NCBI GenBank assembly: GCA_017506865.1
Contig: JAFCMP010000019.1
Location: 310,001-374,000, forward strand
Direction: 5' to 3'
Source: Tribonema minus
Lineage: Eukaryota; Sar; Xanthophyceae; Tribonematales; Tribonemataceae
Length of the DNA: 64,000 nucleotides
Positions 11,939 through 22,055 of the stretch are shown in pieces. Within the stretch, counting starts at the first letter, position 1. Every line of letters starts with the position of its first letter. The position numbers were made by a program, and so were the translations under genes. A model generated the notes under the pieces. That model saw nothing but the letters and a program-made list of their open reading frames with translations, did no database searches and was not told where the DNA came from.

Positions 11939-13721
11939 GGAAGGCGTGGCGGCGCAGCGGCTTCCGGACGTGCTGGACCTGTGCGCATCGCACGTCAGTC
12001 ATCTGCCGGAGCAGTATGCGGGGGCGCGGGGCAGCGGCGCGCCGCGCGTGGCGGGGCTGGGGATGAACGACGGGGAGTTGACGTTGAACAGGTGAGGGCT
12101 GCGCTGCTGACGATGCGTAGGTCATGCGGGGTGGAGTGCGCGAGCATGTGCGCTGACAGAGAGGCGCGCAGCGGTGCGGGGCATGAACGACGGGGAGCTC
12201 AAGGTGAACAAGTGAGGAGCTGCTGACGATGCATCGTTCACGCGGTATCGCACGTTTGAGGAGATGTGTTTAGGCTTGGCATCAAGCCTGCTATCTGGTT
12301 ATGCAGGTGCACTGGTTCTTAGTGCTGCGTGCTGCATCGGCGCTAAACACAAGCTGGCAATGAAGCTTGTGCGCAGGTGCGCTCGTGCAGCTCTGCCTGG
12401 GCGATCGAAGGCCTTCTTTTTTGTGCGGTTATCGCTGCTCGCGTCGCACTCACAGACGAGCGCCTCGAATACCCTGCTCGGCAGCCATGCAATGAGCGAC
12501 TGCTGCAGTGCGGCGCGGCGGGCGTGCGGGCTATGTGCTGCATAGTGCGCCGTTGTTATCCATGCAACCGTCGCGCCTGCCCGCTGAATGATCACGTGAA
12601 GTAGCTGCACCCGTCATTGCCACAAGGCGGCTGGGCGGTATTGCGTTAGCGCGGTGGTGCGTCAGCGCGTCTCCGTCACAAGGCGGTTGAGCGCAGGAGA
12701 CGTTAAACTGCGGCCGACGGTGTACTGTTCTCGTGGTGCTCTGGGAGCGCGCGCAGACGCTGAACAGTGTACTCCGCGGCAACATTGTTCAACGGTGACC
12801 TGAGCCCGGCGCCACACTACCAGGGTTGTGGACGACAGTGCGCGTGAGCACTATGATCAAAATGACACACACTGCTGCAGATGATGTCAGATGTGGCTGA
12901 CAATGCTCTTGCCTTCTTGTGTTTCGACGCGTGCAGACAACTGACGGAGTACGTTGTGGCAGATCTCAACCAGAGGCCGGCGCTGCCGTACGACGACGCG
13001 TCGTTCGACGCCGTCGTGTGCGCACTGTCCATAGACTACCTCACGCGCCCGCTGGAGGTCATGCGCGAGGTGAGCGCGCGCCTGTGACGATGTATATACT
13101 TGTACGTATACACTTCACCATCGCCTTCTCAGAGTCGACAACAGATTTGTGACAGTTGAAGAATGTTACACAGAACCAAGATCAAAGCGATTCAAAATGT
13201 CATCATCATTTGAACAACAGTACCTGAGTGATTGAGTCAGGGCCTGCGCTTGCAGCAGCCGCTGCCTTCAACTAGCCTCTTCCCCCAGCGCGCCGCATAT
13301 GATCTGCTCGTGATATGTGCTTCTCAGTTGCTGAGAACGAGTGCCGGCATAAATGGTTTTCTCTGAGCGTATGCTCGAGCGTGACCATTATCGCTGCGCC
13401 GAGTCACGAACCCCTGAACCGCAAGCCTGGCACCTCATTACGCGCCCCCCCCCCCCCCCCCCTCCCCCTCAAAATCAACACCAGGTGGGCCGCGTGCTGC
13501 GCCCCAACGGCACCACCGCCATCGTCTTCAGCGACAGGCTGTTCCTCACCAAGGCAGTGGCGATCTGGACGGGCGCCGCTGATCTCGACCACGTCTACAC
13601 CGTGGGCGCGTACTTGCACTACTGCGGCGGCGGCTTCGGCCCGCCGGAGGGCCTTGACCTGTTCAAGGGCCGGAAGAGGGAGGCCGACCCACTGTACGCG
13701 GTTGTCGCGAGGAAGGTCTAG
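11005..13721 (+). CDS. DUF2256 zinc-ribbon fused to SAM-methyltransferase-like domain
   Basis: Four exons join in frame: 11005-11111, 11264-12091, 12937-13069 and 13485-13721 (TAG), giving 434 residues. The N-terminus is a DUF2256 motif split by intron 1: KSNLPTKVCATCGR continues as PFEWRKKWAAVWDDVKYCSD with a following RCR, giving CxxC and CxxxC metal-binding pairs. After a low-complexity linker comes a methyltransferase-like region: FTKSDFARLDASPDARFYD, a Gly-rich insert, LPDVLDLCASHVSHLP, VAGLGMNDGELTLN, LPYDDASFDAVVCALSIDYL, VGRVLRPNGTTAIVFSD and a C-terminal VGAYLHYCGGGFGPPEG. This resembles class I methyltransferases whose glycine motif I is weakened, so catalysis is uncertain. The substrate is unknown. 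In-frame ATGs at 10855 and 10771 would add an Ala/Arg/Leu-rich extension that could be an organelle presequence. It follows MRG15 in the same direction. Confidence 0.85.
12058..12250 (+). repeat. Tandem duplication of methyltransferase exon 2 edge and donor
   Basis: The exon end around 12058-12091 and about 80 bp of intron recur from 12176 (gggcatgaacgacggggagc then a gaacaagtgagg). The real donor is AACAG|GTGAGG at 12091; the copy has lost the AG-GT junction. Confidence 0.8.
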
Positions 13722-14030
13722 CTAGCTGCCTGCGTTTGACAAAGTTGGCGTTGAAGTTGAGGAGATTTTCTCCGTGTGGGGCGTCACCGCCGGAGGGCCG
13801 CGACCCCCTCAGGGGCCGGAAGAGGGAGGCCGACGCGCTGTACGCGGTTGTCGCGAGGAAGGTCATCTGAGGAAGTCAAAGTTGAAGTTGAGGAGATGCG
13901 GCGACGCTTCTCCGTGTGTGGCGTCGCCACGGCGGGGGTGTCGTGGTCGCGGGATGAAGTTGGCATTGAAGTTCAGAAGATGCAGCGACGCTCCTCCGTG
14001 TGGAGCGTTGCCGCCACGGCGCGGACACCC
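13630..14030 (+). repeat. Duplicated 3' end of methyltransferase gene
   Basis: Bases about 13640-13721 (end of the last exon with its stop) recur at about 13787-13870, with gggccggaagagggaggccg and gcggttgtcgcgaggaaggt conserved. Downstream, a gttgaagttgaggagat-plus-ctccgtgtg block occurs three times (about 13750, 13885, 13965). The copies are non-coding relics. Confidence 0.75.
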
Positions 14031-14706
14031 CACGGTCGCGGGTCGAATGCGGGCGGGCAGCGCCTTTCGCACGTCGCCGCCAGCACGTGTGCGCAGGGCC
14101 ATGCTGAATGCCGATGGCCGCCTAGCTGCCGCAGATGGCCCTGGCGCGCCATCCCCAGCAGCGCGCGTGACAGCATGCTCGCAGTGGTGACGATGGGTGG
14201 CGTCATGGGCTGACCTATGTAGGTATGCGCGTGGGCTGTGCCGAGCGTCGAGCGTTGTAGTTGCCGATTTGATTATATGAAATAGAGGTCGTCGTTGCTC
14301 TCTCTTTCGGAGGCCGGCTCGTAAGGGGTGTAGCCGGCAGCTGATATGTGGCAGCGCCATGTTCCGTCAGATCAGGTGCCTCATTATAGTGCATTACATC
14401 TCAGAGCGTTACGCGAGTGGCATGCGCCACGTTGCGACTTTCAGAGTAGGTCGTGCACACTTTCACTTGGGATCACAACACGACATGCATCAGCCATTTT
14501 ATGCAACAACTCTCGGCCGATGTGACTTTGTGATGTGGTTTCTTCAGGCAGAAGCTTGCCTTGCGTATGCTTGGGCCCTTGACCATGGCGTGTGCCATCA
14601 TATTGCCTATTGCCCATCGTGCGTGTTGATGAGCACACCATAGCACGCAAGTCCACAGTGCTGACATTTACTGACGTGCCTAATGCGCGCACGAAAGACA
14701 AAAAAA

Positions 14707-14758
14707 TTAAAAATACCTTCCACAAGCATCTTATCAAGGCAAATGTTGAAGTTTCTGA
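14707..14758 (+). repeat. 52-bp exact dispersed repeat, copy 1
   Basis: The sequence from ttaaaaataccttccacaag to gttgaagtttctga is identical, base for base over 52 bp, to 16265-16316. The copies are 1.56 kb apart in direct orientation, upstream of the MFSD5-like gene. Flanks differ. Confidence 0.9.
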
Positions 14759-16264
14759 CAAAAAAATTACTCATACCCATACCAGGATTCGGTAGGCGCG
14801 GGGGGACCCCCGCCCTGCCCTCCCAGGGTCGCTCAGGGCTACGAGTGGCAGCTTGGGCCACACACAGGGCCTCACTGCGATGTAGCTGTAGAGCATACGA
14901 GGCGATGTGTTTTGCACTCTAAAGTGGGTGGTTGCACGCCACATGACTGTGCGGAAGAGCTGCAAAAACCCCACAAGTGCCAAAAGTGCAACTGCCACAT
15001 ACTGAAACACCGCGCGCGTGTGGTATGGTGCTCTGCACAGGTTGTTGTATCATGAAATCAGATTTCATGGTACAGCTGTTGTGCTGATCAAAGGCGGATT
15101 CGCGGAAGATGGTGCACCAACAGCAATATCTGCTGTCTGCCTGCCCGAAGTATGTGTGCAGTCGTCTGTACAACGCATTCATTCCTATACGCGGTGAATT
15201 CGCCAAGGATGTGGCACGTGACACGACATGAGCAGCATCGGAATCGTTTTCGCATCATGCCACATCTAAAAGTATGCATTGAAGATACCACATGATAGCC
15301 ACTGCAGCGCCTAGGGTGCGCCTGCCTGTGTGCTGTCGAGTGCGAGGCCCAGATGACAAGAGTGTCAAACGATGCATCTGCAAACAACTAGTCAACCTGT
15401 GTTGCGCCACACTTGATACCGATGTAAGCGGTGACGCCAATGAATTGACGCTCAATGCAGCGCCCTGCACTGCTGGCCTGTAAACTGCAAGCCTGCAATG
15501 CGCTGCCCTCAAGCCCCCATTTCCGCCTCTGTCAGACATGCCCTGCTCCAAGATCAGTGTAGATTCTGAAGTCCTTTGTGGGTCCGCCACCTGTGCCAGC
15601 AGCACAACGTCGACCACGGCACTAATGCCGTCAGCGCTCACGATGCATGCACATGCTCTACTGAGATTTTGCAGTGACATCTTAGTAATACAGACTGTGC
15701 AGCCTCACCTTTTCAAGTACACATGAGGGTACGACCCACCACAACAGCTCAAATACCCAGTTGCAACACAAGTTTGGAGGTCGTAGAAAATGAGAATCGT
15801 GGTGGCAGCATACTGATAAAATGCTCGCTGTAGAATCCGTGTATAGTATCTGCGGCAAAGGGGTTTTGATTACCTCAAAAGGACTGCCATGGCGCACCGG
15901 GCCACATTACATCTCCACACACGCCTTGGCGCATCTGAAACTTGAAGATCATTTGAACGAGCTTATGCGGTACTCGCTTGATTTTATATGTGATTCGTAG
16001 GAAAAATACATGCTGCGGTAAAACATGCCAGCATTCCATCAGAGCAGCTACCCATCGAAGGCAAGTGCTTGCGGACCACCGGTCCACGTGTCTATTTATC
16101 CGTAGTTGATGACAATTACTTGCAGGCATGCGACTTGTCAACGCCATTTAATCAGCATTTACTGTACGAAGTGTTGCTCGTTGACCAGCAAATCTACAGT
16201 CCACATTAACAATTATTGCCAGCACAGTTGCAAGGTTGATCTGTCCATTGCAGGTGGATTGCAG

Positions 16265-16316
16265 TTAAAAATACCTTCCACAAGCATCTTATCAAGGCAA
16301 ATGTTGAAGTTTCTGA
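16265..16316 (+). repeat. 52-bp exact dispersed repeat, copy 2
   Basis: Direct copy of 14707-14758, about 200 bp upstream of the MFSD5-like start codon. Its identity with the other copy suggests recent duplication or mobility. Confidence 0.9.
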
Positions 16317-16517
16317 TTTTGAACTGATGTGCATTTTCGAAAGAAAGAGACAGTGTGTGCACACTGGTTCTTGGCGAGGCGCCTGGACCTGCAGGCTGCA
16401 AATCTCTCTTGTGAAACTTTCAGGTTGCATTTGCGCACACCTGACGAGCACTCGAGACACCTCATTTTACCAAGCGATCCAGGATCCAGGCAGATCCGGG
16501 TACAGAGGGCTTCGGCA

Positions 16518-19500
16518 ATGGAGAATCTTGCCGTTATTGATGACCCTGAGGCCAACCCCTCCAACCCAGAGGCGGAAGGCCGCTTCGGTTTGGGCCTTAT
16601 GGGGCTCTCATTCATTCTGCTGACGCTGGTCGTCCGAGCCCGACACGAGCACCAGAGGGAGCTGCAGCAGGCGGGAACGACGGCGCTAAGTCCTGAATTC
16701 AAAGCATTCCAGTCCGGGTTTTTGAGGATTTACCTGCTGGCGCTGCTGACGGAGTGGCTCCAAGGATCCTTCATATTTATGCTGCTGCACGCCTACGCAC
16801 ATGGGCCCACGCAAATTGCAGGTGACAAAACTTGTGTACATAGGTTAATGAAAAACGAATCAAAATACCGTTGAGCTCTAGGTGACAAGGGATGGTTAGC
16901 CGCGAAATAATGGTTGGACTGCTGCTGAGAGGCGTCATGATGTGCCAAGCTCGCTTCGGCTGCATGCATGTACTCTTATGTCGTGATGCTGACAACGCAA
17001 TACGTTGACAGTAGCTGCGTCGAGCTCTGTGTAAGTTTTGGGCTTCCTCAATCAACAGAGTCTTACAGTTCACAAACATGCAAGTCTATCAAGCACCCAC
17101 CAACAGGCGAGTGTCCGGCGTCACTCATGATCACAGGCACACAGACGATTGTGACCGTGATTCACATTGATTGCCCATGTTGCAATGCATAGTTGTTTGT
17201 GATGCGATAATCTGTTCGGGCAGGATCGCTGCCATCGGTGCAAGTTCAACCGTGTACCACACTTGCCATTTGAAGCTGCAAAGATTGCAATTTTTAGGAC
17301 AACTGATAAAAAACCTGCACTTTCAGCTGCAGCTTGGCAAGCCTTTGCACTCACAGTGAACCACGAGCACGCGCTGCACAACTGTGTACCCTCATGCTTC
17401 GCAGTGACACCCCCCCCTTCAATACAGATTGCCCAATGTGCTGTGATCTCTGGTAACCTGATGATCTTTACTGCAAGAGTGCTGCTGCCACCGGCGCTTT
17501 GCCTGACTACACACGTGGAAAAGAATCAAAAGATCGTAGAGCTCCAGGTGACAAGGAGTGGTCAGCCGCAAGTGCCTTCCACCAATGACCGTGGTTGCCG
17601 CTGCTGCAGTCATTGGGCACGAGTCAAACATCTGCTCTCCACCACAAAAACCATGCATCAACCCTCCCCATCCCCTCCCCCCCCCTGCAGTGATATTCAC
17701 GGCGGGGGCAATGATGCAGCTGGTGGTGGCGCTGCTGCTGGAGCTGTGCGCCGGTGCGCTGTCTGCCAAGACGCTGTGCGTGGCGTGCCTCAGCCTGCAG
17801 TCGGCGTCGTGCGCGCTGCTGCTGCATCCCGCCTTCGGAGGCATGGTGATGAGCAGGTGAGTCAAATTCAAGTCCTCAAGTCGTGGGGTGTTGGTGTGCG
17901 CTGGTGATGAGCTGGTGAGATAACTTCAACTTCAAGCTCATGGGGCGTCGGCGCGCGCTGCTGCTGCACCCCGCCTTCGGAGGCATGGTGATGAGCAGGT
18001 GAGATAACTTCAAGCTCATGCTGCTGCATCCCGCCTGTGGAGGCATGGTGTGATGAGGTGAGCAAACTTCAACTTCAAGTTCATGGGGCGTCGGCGCGCG
18101 CTGCTGCTGCACCTCGCCTTCGGAGGCATGGTGATGAGCAGGTGAGTCAAATTCAACTCCGTTGAGTTCATGCTGCTGCTGCACCCCGCCTGCCTTTTGG
18201 AGGCATGGTGATGAGCAGGTGAGCAAACCTCAACTTCAAGTTCATGGGGTGTCAGCGCGTGCTGCTGCTGCACCCCGATTTTGGAGACATTGTGACTGGA
18301 ATGTCAACTTCATCTTCAAGGAGTGCCGGTGCGCGCTGCTGCTGCACCCCGTTTTGGAGGCTGGTAATAAGCAGGTGAGTCAACCTCAACTTCTCAAGTT
18401 TATGGGGGGTGTCGGCGCGCATTGCTGCTGCACCCCACTTTCGGAGGCATGGTGATTAGGACGCGAACTTAAAGTTTGCGTGCTGCTGCTGCACCCCGCC
18501 TTCCCTCAGAGGCACGGTGATGCAGGTGAGCAAACTTCAAGTTCAACTTCATGGTGCGTCAGCGCGCTTGCACGTGCGGCATAGGTGCTGCCGCATCATC
18601 GTGGACAGAACCGGTGGCAGTGCCGCGCGGCAGCGCGACCGCAACAGCTGCACGACTGCCAGAATCTGTGCGCGCAGCAAGTGTATGCTCATCAGTAGCG
18701 CCGGCCGCTTCCTGGCGCGCAATAGCCTCATCGCTCCTCCCCAAAAACCCCAAGCCTGACCCTGATGAGCGCTGCTACCCCCCCCCCCCGCCGCGCGCAC
18801 GCGCGCAGGATGCTCGCCGGCGCCGCCACCGCCATCATGCAGACCGCCTTCGAGGCGTACATGGCCGAGCAGCACGCGTCGCAGGGCTTCCCCGGCGACT
18901 GGCTCGCGCACACGCTGCACGCGCTCACGGCGTCCATGTCCGCGCTCGCCGCCGCCGCCGGCGTCGTCGGCGAGGCAGCACTCAGCCTCGGCGACATCAC
19001 GGGCCCGTTCAAGCTCGGCGCGGCGCTGTCCGCGGGCGCCGCGGCGGCAGTCGCGCTGCGCTGGCGGCGCGGCGGCGGCGGCGCCAAGGGCTGCGCGGCG
19101 CTGCGCGATGCGGGGCGCGCCGCAAAGCGCGCGTGGCAAGCCGCGAGAGACGCGCCGCCTGCTGCTGCCACCGCCGCGCTGCACGGCTGCTTCGAGGGCG
19201 CCGTGTACGTGTTTGCGATGCGCTGGACGCCGCTGCTGGCGCGCGATGAGGACGTCTCCGCGCCTTCGCGGCACCCGCCGTGGGGGCTGGTGAGCGCAAG
19301 TTGAAGTTTAGGTGCTGAGATTTATATGTTGAAGTTTCCTGTTTTAGTATACGCTGGACGCCGCTGCTGGCGCGCGACGCGGACGTCTCCGCGCCGTCGC
19401 GGCACCGGCCGTGGGGGCTGGTGAGCACAGTTTGAAGATGAACTTGAAGTGTAACATTAAGTATACATGTGAAGTATTACGTTGAAGTATACTTTGGAGT

Positions 19501-22055
19501 AATGTACGATCATATAACCGGTGCGCAGGCCCTCCAGTCCTCGCGCCTGCCAAAAGAATGCGGGGCGGTGCGATGCGGCCGAAGTGCACTTCACTCTTGA
19601 AGTATCTTTCATTGCGTGAGACAGTGAGTGCTCCTCCCTGCGCCTGCACTGTGCGCTCAACACACGAGGCCCTGCTGACCCAGCCATTCACGCAGGGCAC
19701 GACTGCGCAGCAGGACTGCGTTTTTCTTGTTTATCAGTTACGGCACTTTCGGTCAACTGCGCTCAGTGGAATGCGCTCCGCACGGTCTGCTGCTATGGCG
19801 AGGGAAGGATGCATGATGTGCGATTGGCTTCAGAGAGAGGTAGCCTGAGGCAGAGGCATTGTTTGCAATGCAAGCAGCGGAGTGCACCGTGCACTCTTTC
19901 TTGAAACGTCCATTACCGTTACCTTCAGGTAGAGGGTGGAGTGCTTGCCTGAGAGCACGTTGGGGCCTCCTATGGACTCGTCAGCGGCATACGTATCTTC
20001 ATACCTACATACCTATGGAATGGTGATGGTGGCCGCAGGGGACAGCGATGCCAGCATGCCGATGCCAGGCTCAGACAACGCCTCAGTCGTAAGCTGCTGC
20101 TTGATGCGTAACGCGTGAAGCAGGTACCGCAACGCCATCCTATGGCATTGTGACGGCAGGCGCGCAGCAGATGCCAGGCCCAGGCGTCCGCACATCTGTC
20201 ACTTTGCCTGCGCTGCTGCTTCCTGCCTAACGTGCGGCGCAGGTGCTCGATGCATCGCGCACTGCCTGTCGCGGCTTGCATGAGCTGCCGCTTGCTGCGT
20301 ACCGTACAATGCAGGCGCTGCAACACCATGCACGCACACCGTCCTTCGCCGCCACCCCAAACGCCTCAGCACCAGCACCGCTCACCGCCTTCTTCATCCC
20401 CCCCGCCCCCCCCCCCCCCCCCCCCCCCCCACACACACACCCATCTCACACGCAGGCATTCTCGCAGCTCATGGTGTGCGTCATGATAGGGTCCTTCGCG
20501 TACCGCGCCGTGTCGTCTGCGCCCGGCGCGCCGTCGCCCGCGACGCTGCTCACTGCCATATGCGCCGTCGCCGCGCTGGCGTTTGTAGGTGAGCGAGCAT
20601 CCTTGCGCAGCAGCGCTGCTCTGCGCCCATGTAGAACAAGAATCAGCATCGTGCAGCAGTGCTCCCCGCCCCCGTGATACCTGCTCGCCGTCATGTGCGC
20701 CGTCGCCGCGCTGGCCTTCGTGGGCGAGCGAGTCGCTGGGCAGCAGTGCTCTACGCTCGTGTAGATAAACGATGAAGCATTGCGCAGCAGTGCTCCTCGT
20801 CCCCGTGCTACCTGCTGGCCGCCACGTGCGCCGTCGCCGCGCTGGCGCTCGTAGGTGAGCGAGCAGCGTTGCGAAGCAGGCAGTGCTCTACGACTGTGTA
20901 GGTGAGCGAGCATCATGGCGCAGCAGTGCTCCACGCTTGCGCTATGTGCTACCGGTCTTGACTTTTCATCGCCGCAGCGCTGACGTTTGTAGGAGTCTTG
21001 AACAACGCCATGCAAGACTGTTCTTGAAGATGTCATCAACCCTTGAGGTGCAGCCGCCACAGCCCTGCAGTGCCGCTCGGTGTGTCTGTCCTATTGGTTA
21101 GGGCTGGGGTTAGGGTTAGGGGTCCAGGCTGTCTGCCGGTGGGCAGCGCTCCACAAACGCGCATTCTGCACATGGTGTAACCGGTGCACTGTTCTGTTCA
21201 GCACAGTACAGTGTGCTCTTCAGTACAGCACACTGTACTGTTTAGTATAGTACACTGTACTGTAGCCGCCGCTGGCTCGGAGCGTTGCGGTTCAGCTGCA
21301 GCGCTGCACAGTCAGTCGCCTGTCTCTGTTCGCAGTCCCGTCGTCCACGGCCAACTCTGATCACCTCGGTGTCGCCTCAACCAACCCTGCTTCTTGTATA
21401 CTTTATGTAAGAGGTTGCGGCCAAGCTGTCTGCAGACATGCCACATCCCCACCCTGCATTGCCAATTCTACACTGCTTGCACCCCCAACCGATGATTCTC
21501 GCACTCTCACGCATATAGAAATATCACCCTCAATCGCCCCCCCCGCCCCCCCAAGGCTACAGTCAGAGCCTGGCAACGCTCCAGCGCTCGCCTCACTCTG
21601 CGGCGTACCTCATTGCCCCCGGAGCACTAACGTCAAAACACAATGCCCACCCCCCCCCTCCACACCCCCGCACGACTCCAGGCATGGCGTTCACGCCCCC
21701 CGGCGCCCCAACCTCCATCCTCCCGGCGCTCGCCTTCGAGCTGTGCGTGGGCGCGTACCTCAGCGCCGCGGGCGCGCTGCGCGCCGCGCACGTCCCCAGC
21801 GACGCGCGCGGCGCGCTGCTGGCGGCGGCGCGCGCGCTCGTCGTCGCGCCGGCCTTCGCGGCGGCGGTGGCGTGCGCCGCGGCGGGCCTGGACGCGGCGC
21901 TGCTGCTGCTGTGCGCGTGGCTGTGCACAACGGCGGCGGCGTGCGCGGCGGTGCTGGCGCACGGCGGGGCGGCGGCGGCGGCGGCAGCGGGGGACGGCGG
22001 CGGGGTGGTGCTGCGCGGCGGCGGCGGCGGCGGCGAGGACGAGGAGGATGCGTGA
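16518..22055 (+). CDS. MFSD5: MFSD5-like major facilitator (molybdate-anion-transporter family)
   Basis: Five exons join in frame: 16518-16821, 17691-17856, 18809-19289, 20456-20588 and 21682-22055 (TGA), giving 485 residues. Family landmarks in order: a membrane segment GLMGLSFILLTLVV, then FKAFQSGFLRIYLLALLTEW and LQGSFIF; a glycine-rich helix VIFTAGAMMQLVVALLLE; MLAGAATAIMQTAFEAYMAE, equivalent to the family motif before the central loop; FPGDWLAHTLHALTASMSAL; AFSQLMVCVMIGSFAYRAV; and LPALAFELCVGAYLSAAGAL in the last exon. MFSD5 homologues import molybdate in plants and algae (MOT2), though the human function is less clear. The C-terminus is an Ala/Gly/acidic tail. Several donors are followed by tandem copies of the preceding exon edge, and acceptors follow long C runs (about 20400-20430). 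An ATG upstream in the same frame lacks family similarity. Confidence 0.88.
16850..16925 (-). repeat. Dispersed repeat element, copy 2
   Basis: Reverse-strand copy of the element at 7342-7450, containing the core gcggctaaccatcccttgtc and the gagctcaacg block. It lies just after MFSD5 exon 1. Confidence 0.7.
17515..17625 (-). repeat. Dispersed repeat element, copy 3
   Basis: Reverse-strand copy aligned with copy 1 over about 100 bp: caatgactgcagcagcggc, ggtggaaggcacttgcggct and the cttgtcacctggagctc core are shared. It lies in the same MFSD5 intron as copy 2. Confidence 0.75.
17815..18540 (+). repeat. Array of about eight exon-2-edge copies with donors (MFSD5 intron 2)
   Basis: The end of exon 2 (gctgctgctgcatcccgcct, tcggaggcatggtgatgagc, then AG|GTGAG) is copied repeatedly. 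Donor-like ends lie near 17903, 17997, 18055, 18140, 18219, 18374 and 18529, after the real donor at 17857. Spacers contain aacttcaacttcaag. Copies vary in length and decay to different degrees. Confidence 0.85.
19214..19440 (+). repeat. Tandem duplication of MFSD5 exon 3 edge and donor
   Basis: The exon end with cgctggacgccgctgctggc, gcggacgtctccgcg and ccgtgggggctg|gtgagc occurs at about 19218-19294 and again at about 19352-19428. Confidence 0.85.
20550..20930 (+). repeat. Three to four copies of MFSD5 exon 4 edge and donor
   Basis: The exon end tgcgccgtcgccgcgctggc followed by g(t)ttgtaggtgagcgag recurs near 20697, 20825 and, shortened, 20900. Each is followed by a gcagcagtgctc block; spacing is about 125-135 bp. 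Confidence 0.8.
21097..21122 (+). repeat. Interstitial telomere-like repeat
   Basis: Degenerate ttaggg units (ggttagggctggggttaggg then ttagggg) lie in MFSD5 intron 4. Confidence 0.7.
21203..21241. repeat. Perfect 15-bp inverted repeat with 9-nt loop
   Basis: acagtacagtgtgct at 21203-21217 is exactly complementary to agcacactgtactgt at 21227-21241. A further related tacactgtactgta follows at about 21250-21265. It lies in MFSD5 intron 4 and could form a hairpin in RNA or a cruciform in DNA. Confidence 0.8.

Larger units (their letters stand above)
13722..16517. other. Intergenic region with diverse short repeats
   Basis: The left part holds the duplicated 3' gene end. The middle carries one copy of an exact 52-bp repeat and AT-richer sequence. 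No ORF shows a recognisable domain. Confidence 0.5.

Noticed and set aside
11382-12125. 247-codon open frame antisense to the methyltransferase exon
   Set aside because: It consists of Ala/Arg/Gly runs mirroring a GC-rich coding exon; no domain, and the opposite strand has clear family similarity.
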